Of a stretch of DNA of 64,000 bases, positions 60,102 to 64,000 are shown piece by piece. How positions within the stretch are numbered: the stretch's first letter is position 1; the number at the start of each line of letters is the position of its first letter. The position numbers and the translations under genes are program-made. Source of the DNA: DASXZH01 sp036502005 (GTDB taxonomy: Bacteria > Armatimonadota > Fimbriimonadia > Fimbriimonadales > Fimbriimonadaceae); assembly GCA_036502005.1 (NCBI GenBank), contig DASXZH010000098.1:62001-126000 (forward strand). Reading direction: 5' to 3'. Under the pieces are notes generated by a model, which saw only the letters and a list, made by a program, of their open reading frames with translations, made no database searches and was not told the DNA's origin.

Positions 60102-60291
60102 AAGGCAGTTGGCCCGCACAGATCGGTTGCGGGACCGGTTTCCGCCGGCCAGAGAAGCAAACCTATCTCCTGCGCGATAGAGGTCGATAAGCGAGCCCGT
60201 GAGCAAGCCTCTCTTTCTGTCGCAAATCTTTACAGCGCAAGCAATTTCCTAAGCAGAGCCAGGGGCCTCATTGCACATCGTAGAATAAGGC

Positions 60292-61359
60292 GTGCGCAGG
60301 GAAAGGTATTTCGATAACGCGGCAACCACCCCGCTAGATCCGAGGGTCCTGGAAGCGATGCTTCCCTACCTAACGGAAAACTTCGGCAACGCGCACTCGC
60401 TGCACAGCGCGGGCGGCGCGGCAATCGCTGCTGTTGAACGAGCCAGAGAGCAAGTGGCCGAATTCATCGGCGCGGACGCGCCCGATGAAATACTATTCAC
60501 CTCGGGCGCAACCGAATCCAACAACTGGATACTTCAAGCTTTTCCGGAGATGGCAATTAGCCCCGTCGAGCACAGTTCGCTCTACGAGCCGGCGAAAGCG
60601 CGGAACCATCGCATCTTGGAGAACAACCATCTCCAAATCATAGTGCCAGAGCAACTATCTCAGGTCAGTGTAATGAAGGTGAACAACGAACTGGGCACCA
60701 TCTTCCAACCAGAAAAGCTCGCAAAACCGGGTCGAATCGTGCATAGCGATATCACTCAAGCGCTTGGAAAAGTACCAGTTTCCGTTAAGAGCTTAGACTT
60801 TGCCTCGTTCAGCGCTCACAAGTTTTACGGCCCAAAAGGGGTTGGCGCGCTCTACGCCAAAGGGGCCAGGTTCCCAGAACCGCTCCTAGAGGGCGGCGAC
60901 CAAGAATTCGGCGCACGGGCCGGAACGCTGAACGTTGCGGGCATTGTCGGCATGGGTGCGGCAGCAGCCATCGCGCAAGAGGAAATGGAGCAAGATGCCC
61001 AAAATGCAACAGATATGCGCAACATTGTCCTGGAGAGCCTGAACAAAAAACTAGATTTTCAGATAAATGGCGGAGAACTGGTCTCTCCGTACGTTTTGTG
61101 CGTTAGCTTCTATGGAATCGAAGGAGAGTCGATGGTGATAGAGCTAGACCGCCAAGGTTTTGCTATTTCCAGCGGCGCTGCTTGCAGTTCCCGCTCGGTT
61201 GAACCAAGCCATGTGCTGACCGCACTTGGCATGGAAACGGAGTGGCTGAGGGGCACGATAAGGATAAGTTTGGGCCGATTTAACACTAAAGAAGCCGCAA
61301 GCCAACTTTCTCGGGCATTGAGCCTCACAGCAGAAACTATAAATAGTTTAAAAGTGTAG
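60292..61359 (+). CDS. Cysteine desulfurase (NifS/IscS-like)
   Basis: A 355-residue PLP enzyme. Opening YFDNAATTPLDPRVLEAM, then ATESNNWI, the SFSAHKFYGPKGVGALY block with the PLP lysine, GTLNVAGIVG, and SSGAACSSRSVEPSHVL with the active-site cysteine on the mobile loop. It is 25-45 residues shorter than typical IscS, mostly because of a shortened segment between EHSS and VNNELG. GTG start. It could supply sulfur for Fe-S clusters, thiamine or lipoate; an accessory role in selenium supply is possible. Confidence 0.9.
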   Translation: MRRERYFDNAATTPLDPRVLEAMLPYLTENFGNAHSLHSAGGAAIAAVERAREQVAEFIGADAPDEILFTSGATESNNWILQAFPEMAISPVEHSSLYEPAKARNHRILENNHLQIIVPEQLSQVSVMKVNNELGTIFQPEKLAKPGRIVHSDITQALGKVPVSVKSLDFASFSAHKFYGPKGVGALYAKGARFPEPLLEGGDQEFGARAGTLNVAGIVGMGAAAAIAQEEMEQDAQNATDMRNIVLESLNKKLDFQINGGELVSPYVLCVSFYGIEGESMVIELDRQGFAISSGAACSSRSVEPSHVLTALGMETEWLRGTIRISLGRFNTKEAASQLSRALSLTAETINSLKV

Positions 61360-61483
61360 AGATATTGTGCAACGTGTAGCACATCTAACCACGTCATTAC
61401 CCTAGTTGGCACAAGGAGTGCTCAGATAGCGTAGACCAAGTGGTGAGAGACTATGTAGCGTGGCTACTATCTAGGATTTATTC

Positions 61484-61512
61484 TTGACAAAGTTTAACAT
61501 TCATGTTACTGT
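61484..61512 (+). promoter_or_regulatory. Sigma-70 type promoter of the primary sigma gene
   Basis: A perfect TTGACA (61484-61489), a 17-bp spacer and TACTGT (61507-61512) with an extended TGT just before. Predicted start near 61519, so the leader is about 130 nt. Confidence 0.75.
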
Positions 61513-61531
61513 AAAGAGACCCATCGCAAAT

Positions 61532-61557
61532 GCGGCAAAGAATGCCGCTTTATTTTT
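61532..61557 (+). terminator. Terminator-like hairpin in the sigma-gene leader
   Basis: GCGGCA-AAGAA-TGCCGC forms a 6-bp stem followed by TTTATTTTT (61549-61557). It starts about 13 nt after the predicted transcription start, so it could end most transcripts early. A 6-codon ORF (ATG 61624, MTFGGH, stop at 61644) lies further down the leader. Confidence 0.55.
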
Positions 61558-61650
61558 GGGCTCGGCGAACGGCATCTCAACGGCGATGAAGCTGATTCGT
61601 AATAATCGGGGAAATATTTCCCCCATGACCTTCGGAGGACATTAAGCAGG

Positions 61651-62793
61651 ATGCCAGCAGAGAACGGACTAGCAACCCAACCAAGACGCGGTCGCGCGAT
61701 TACAGTTAGAACACCCGGCCGTCATACGTTTGCGGATGCCGGAAACCGTGCACCCGTACTGGATGACGTCGCAGCAGAGCCGGCTGAAGACGATCTACTA
61801 GATCTTGAGGCGGTTGATGAAGAGGATGAGACAGAGGCGCCACCAGCGCATGACGAGTCTGAAGAGCTCGAAATGTGGATGCGGCAGACTCGCCGCGCGC
61901 ACCTGCTAACCCCTGGCCAAGAAGAGGAACTCGCGAAGAGAGTTCAGGCCAAGGATCTTGTCGAGAGCGGCAAGAAGGTAGATGCCCTCAAGCTTCTGAA
62001 TCGCGAATACAAGAACTTCACCGATTTTGACGTTGAGCTGGTTATTCGAGATGGGCGCGCTGCAAAGCAGCACCTCATCGAGTCCAACCTGCGACTCGTG
62101 GTCAGCATCGCCAAGAAGTACAACGCACGCGGTATTCCGCTTGCCGACCTTATTCAGGAAGGCAACCTCGGTCTTATCCGCGCCGTTGAGAAGTTCGACT
62201 GGAGAAAGGGCTTCCGCTTCAGCACGTACGCCACTTGGTGGATCCGCCGCGCTATCGCTCGTGCGATCATCAACCAGGGCCGAACCATTCGAATCCCGGT
62301 TTACGTAGCGGAACTGATCAACAAGGTCGTTAAAACGGCTTCGAGACTGCAGCAAGAGCTTCAGCGCGAAGCGACGGAAGAGGAGATCTCGCGAGAGGTC
62401 GGTCTTTCGGTTGACCGCGTTCGAGAAATGATGCGCGTTGCCGTTGAGCCGATTTCGCTGGAAACGCCGGTTGGCGAGAAAGATAACAGCTCCATTGGAG
62501 ACTTTATCCACTCAACCAACATGCCGAACCCGGGCGACGTCACTTGGACGCTGATTCGACGTGAAGAGATCGACGGAATCCTTGGCCGGCTTACAAGCCG
62601 CGAGCGCGACGTAGTTCGCCTTCGATTCGGCCTGGATGATGGCCGGTCGCGAACGCTTGAGGAAGTCGGCGCTGAGCTGAACGTCACTCGAGAGCGAGTT
62701 CGCCAGATTGAACTCCGCGCGATGAAGAAGCTTCGCCACATCGGCCAAGAGCTAACCGCTCAGGGCTTTACGATTACGCCGAATCCGGCGTAA
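61651..62793 (+). CDS. rpoD: Primary sigma factor (RpoD/SigA)
   Basis: A 380-residue housekeeping sigma factor. The N-terminal 70 residues are acidic and unstructured (short or absent region 1.1). Region 2 has LADLIQEGNLGLIRAVEKFD and FSTYATWWIRRAIARAI; region 3 has EEEISREVGLSVDRVREMMR; region 4 has REEIDGILGRLTSRERDVVR and VTRERVRQIELRAMKKLR. ATG 61651 with GGAGGA about 11 nt upstream. It is followed by a strong terminator. Its leader carries a terminator-like hairpin. Confidence 0.95.
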   Translation: MPAENGLATQPRRGRAITVRTPGRHTFADAGNRAPVLDDVAAEPAEDDLLDLEAVDEEDETEAPPAHDESEELEMWMRQTRRAHLLTPGQEEELAKRVQAKDLVESGKKVDALKLLNREYKNFTDFDVELVIRDGRAAKQHLIESNLRLVVSIAKKYNARGIPLADLIQEGNLGLIRAVEKFDWRKGFRFSTYATWWIRRAIARAIINQGRTIRIPVYVAELINKVVKTASRLQQELQREATEEEISREVGLSVDRVREMMRVAVEPISLETPVGEKDNSSIGDFIHSTNMPNPGDVTWTLIRREEIDGILGRLTSRERDVVRLRFGLDDGRSRTLEEVGAELNVTRERVRQIELRAMKKLRHIGQELTAQGFTITPNPA

Positions 62794-62812
62794 TCGCTAC
62801 GAGTTAGGATTA

Positions 62813-62842
62813 GGGCTCGACCGTTAGGTCGGGCCCTTTTTT
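62813..62842 (+). terminator. Intrinsic terminator of the primary sigma gene
   Basis: GGGCTCGACC-GTTA-GGTCGGGCCC, a 10-bp stem with one wobble pair, followed by TTTTTT. It ends 20 bp past the sigma stop. Confidence 0.85.
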
Positions 62843-62846
62843 CAAT

Positions 62847-63989
62847 TTAAGGCTTTAGGTCTTTTGCTGTAAGAGTCGGATTCGCGACCGGGTTGTGCTT
62901 ATCCGTCTCGTGTCCCAGATTAGAAAAGGCTTGCCGTACTAAGCCGGTTTTTGCATCGATCCATAAGGTCAAAGTGTAATCAGACTTCGAGGTCAGAACC
63001 AGGACTGCGCACTCATGTCCTGCAATGGCTTCCGTCCCCTTGAAGTTTGCCCTCTTGTAGAGATCTTCGATTGATCCGCTTACGCCCGGCATTAGAAGTT
63101 GTACTATGAATGTGTAGCATTCCCCCGGCTCAACCGGAGTGAACAGTGCATTTCCGAGGGAATGATTTTCAAACGCATTGCTGTAGCCGTCTCCCTGGTC
63201 TTCCATCTCCAAAGCACCTTTGCCTGACGTCCAAATCTTGTTGCCACCAAAACGTCCTCCAGTGTTGTCAAAGTAATCTGCTTGAACGAACAGCTTGCCT
63301 GGCCGGACAAAACGGATTTTGAACGGGCATCGGTTCGCCATGAACCCTTCCCCAGACGAAGTCATTTGTCCATCGTCCGAATAGCTCGAAAGAGCTGCGT
63401 ACCTTCTCTCAAGAGCCTCAAGCAAAGCATGACCGTTGGAGTTTGATGGCTTTAGCCTGATGGCGATCGTGGCCGGCCGCACTCCTTCCTTGTAGAGCTT
63501 AAGGGACATTCCGCCTTCATCATTAATGAAGACGCCATTCTGATAGTGCATCGTAAGATTGAAGGGGCCCGTTTTAGAATCCTTCTTGTAGCCGTCGTCG
63601 AATTTGAACTTGGCCGTGCCAGTAAACATATAGTCTTGGCCCTTCTTCTTGTAGGTGCCGGTTCCGTCTACCAGCGTGTTCGACATTATGTGGTTCTCCA
63701 TATAAAAATGGAGTTTTCCGTCCGTCCACAACTGAAGATACATGTTAAGGTAAGGCTTATTCATTTCCGTAGGCTTCTGGCCCTTTTCAACAGACCAGCC
63801 TATCCACTTGCCCGATAAATGCGCTTCCTGACTGTGCGTCGCAGGTAAGGGTGGCAGACGCAGGAGGCACGTGAGCAAGACAACGCTGTAGAACACAAGG
63901 CTATAGTACACAATCGACCCTCCGTTTCGACCGCGCAACCTTTGAGTTCCGTGGCCCGTTTTCAATTCAATGAAGCCGTGGCTCATCAT
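62847..63989 (-). CDS. Exported two-domain protein, DUF2092-like C-terminus, possibly partial at the window end
   Basis: A 380-residue protein starting at ATG 63989 (MMSHGF); the frame is still open to the window edge, so an earlier start is possible. A signal/anchor helix is near residues 26-45. The N-terminal part (about 58-180) is strand-rich with MYLQLWTDGKLHFYMENHIM. The C-terminal part (about 190-380) resembles LolA/DUF2092 lipid-binding proteins: LLEALERRYAALSSYSDDGQ, FKIRFVRPGKLFVQADYF and LTLWIDAKTGLVRQA. It may bind a lipid or lipoprotein. Role unknown. Confidence 0.62.
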   Translation of the reverse strand: MMSHGFIELKTGHGTQRLRGRNGGSIVYYSLVFYSVVLLTCLLRLPPLPATHSQEAHLSGKWIGWSVEKGQKPTEMNKPYLNMYLQLWTDGKLHFYMENHIMSNTLVDGTGTYKKKGQDYMFTGTAKFKFDDGYKKDSKTGPFNLTMHYQNGVFINDEGGMSLKLYKEGVRPATIAIRLKPSNSNGHALLEALERRYAALSSYSDDGQMTSSGEGFMANRCPFKIRFVRPGKLFVQADYFDNTGGRFGGNKIWTSGKGALEMEDQGDGYSNAFENHSLGNALFTPVEPGECYTFIVQLLMPGVSGSIEDLYKRANFKGTEAIAGHECAVLVLTSKSDYTLTLWIDAKTGLVRQAFSNLGHETDKHNPVANPTLTAKDLKP

Positions 63990-64000
63990 CCTGCTCTGCG

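Overview
The window is about 64 kb of ordinary bacterial chromosome with moderate GC. There is no rRNA, tRNA, CRISPR array, transposase or prophage that I can recognise. The gene content suggests a free-living, aerobic or microaerobic heterotroph with a cell envelope that exports many proteins: two 2-oxoacid dehydrogenase E1 pairs, SucC, a di-haem cytochrome c peroxidase-like protein, LolA-like proteins, an L,D-transpeptidase and many lipoprotein or Sec/Tat-exported beta-propeller proteins. The overall style (short operons with ATGA/GTGA overlaps, GTG and TTG starts, an arg cluster of the C-J-B-F-G-H type, many lineage-specific exported proteins) made me think of Armatimonadota (Fimbriimonadia-like). 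That is inference, not proof.

Layout. 1-7.1 kb: a metallophosphoesterase cut by the window edge, a membrane protein, a large secreted glycoside hydrolase fused to a beta-propeller, and an 858-residue secreted propeller protein. 7.6-11.3 kb: a MarR regulator divergent from a ClC chloride transporter and a CPA2 antiporter, with a perfect 19-bp palindrome in the shared promoter. 11.4-13.5 kb: four unrecognised, tightly packed genes, one with two DUF2934-type repeats. 13.9-21.8 kb: a MauG/cytochrome c peroxidase-like protein, a lipoprotein propeller, a sulfotransferase and two tandem DUF4139-like paralogues, one broken by a single-base frameshift. 22-33 kb: E1 alpha/beta set 1, sucC, selA, an HD-GYP protein, a Tat-exported phosphatase, two coupled micro-ORFs, E1 alpha/beta set 2 and a LolA-thioredoxin fusion. 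33.7-44.5 kb: a GT-C membrane protein, an ECF sigma/anti-sigma pair with a secretin-like domain, a zinc-ribbon membrane protein with an L7/L12-like C-terminus, surE, a VanZ-like protein, an L,D-transpeptidase, several exported proteins, a Lys/Met-repeat protein and rpiB. 45-48 kb: purB, ppk2 and a DUF4259 protein. 48.5-55.7 kb: argCJBF-argGH. 56-64 kb: a GNAT protein, a LipM-like octanoyltransferase, oligoendopeptidase F, a TPR protein, a cysteine desulfurase, the primary sigma factor and an exported DUF2092-like protein.

The genes connect in places. ArgC-J-B-F-G-H covers arginine synthesis except ArgD; ArgJ can recycle the acetyl group. The LipM-like enzyme could lipoylate the E2 partners of the two E1 pairs, which lie outside the window. 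The cysteine desulfurase could supply sulfur for lipoate, or selenium handling alongside SelA.

The least expected structure is between the genes. Three kinds of non-coding repeats recur: (i) degenerate heptanucleotide arrays at five loci, two of them built as opposed arms around an unrelated 50-60 nt spacer; (ii) a dimeric palindromic element with conserved ends (AGATTGCCGCGTC to CTCCTCGCAATGACAAAT) at two loci, four copies in all; (iii) a multi-hairpin element with AGCTTGCT/AGCAAGCT cores at two loci. One heptamer array and one dimeric element both sit in the 318-bp gap that splits the arg operon between argF and argG.
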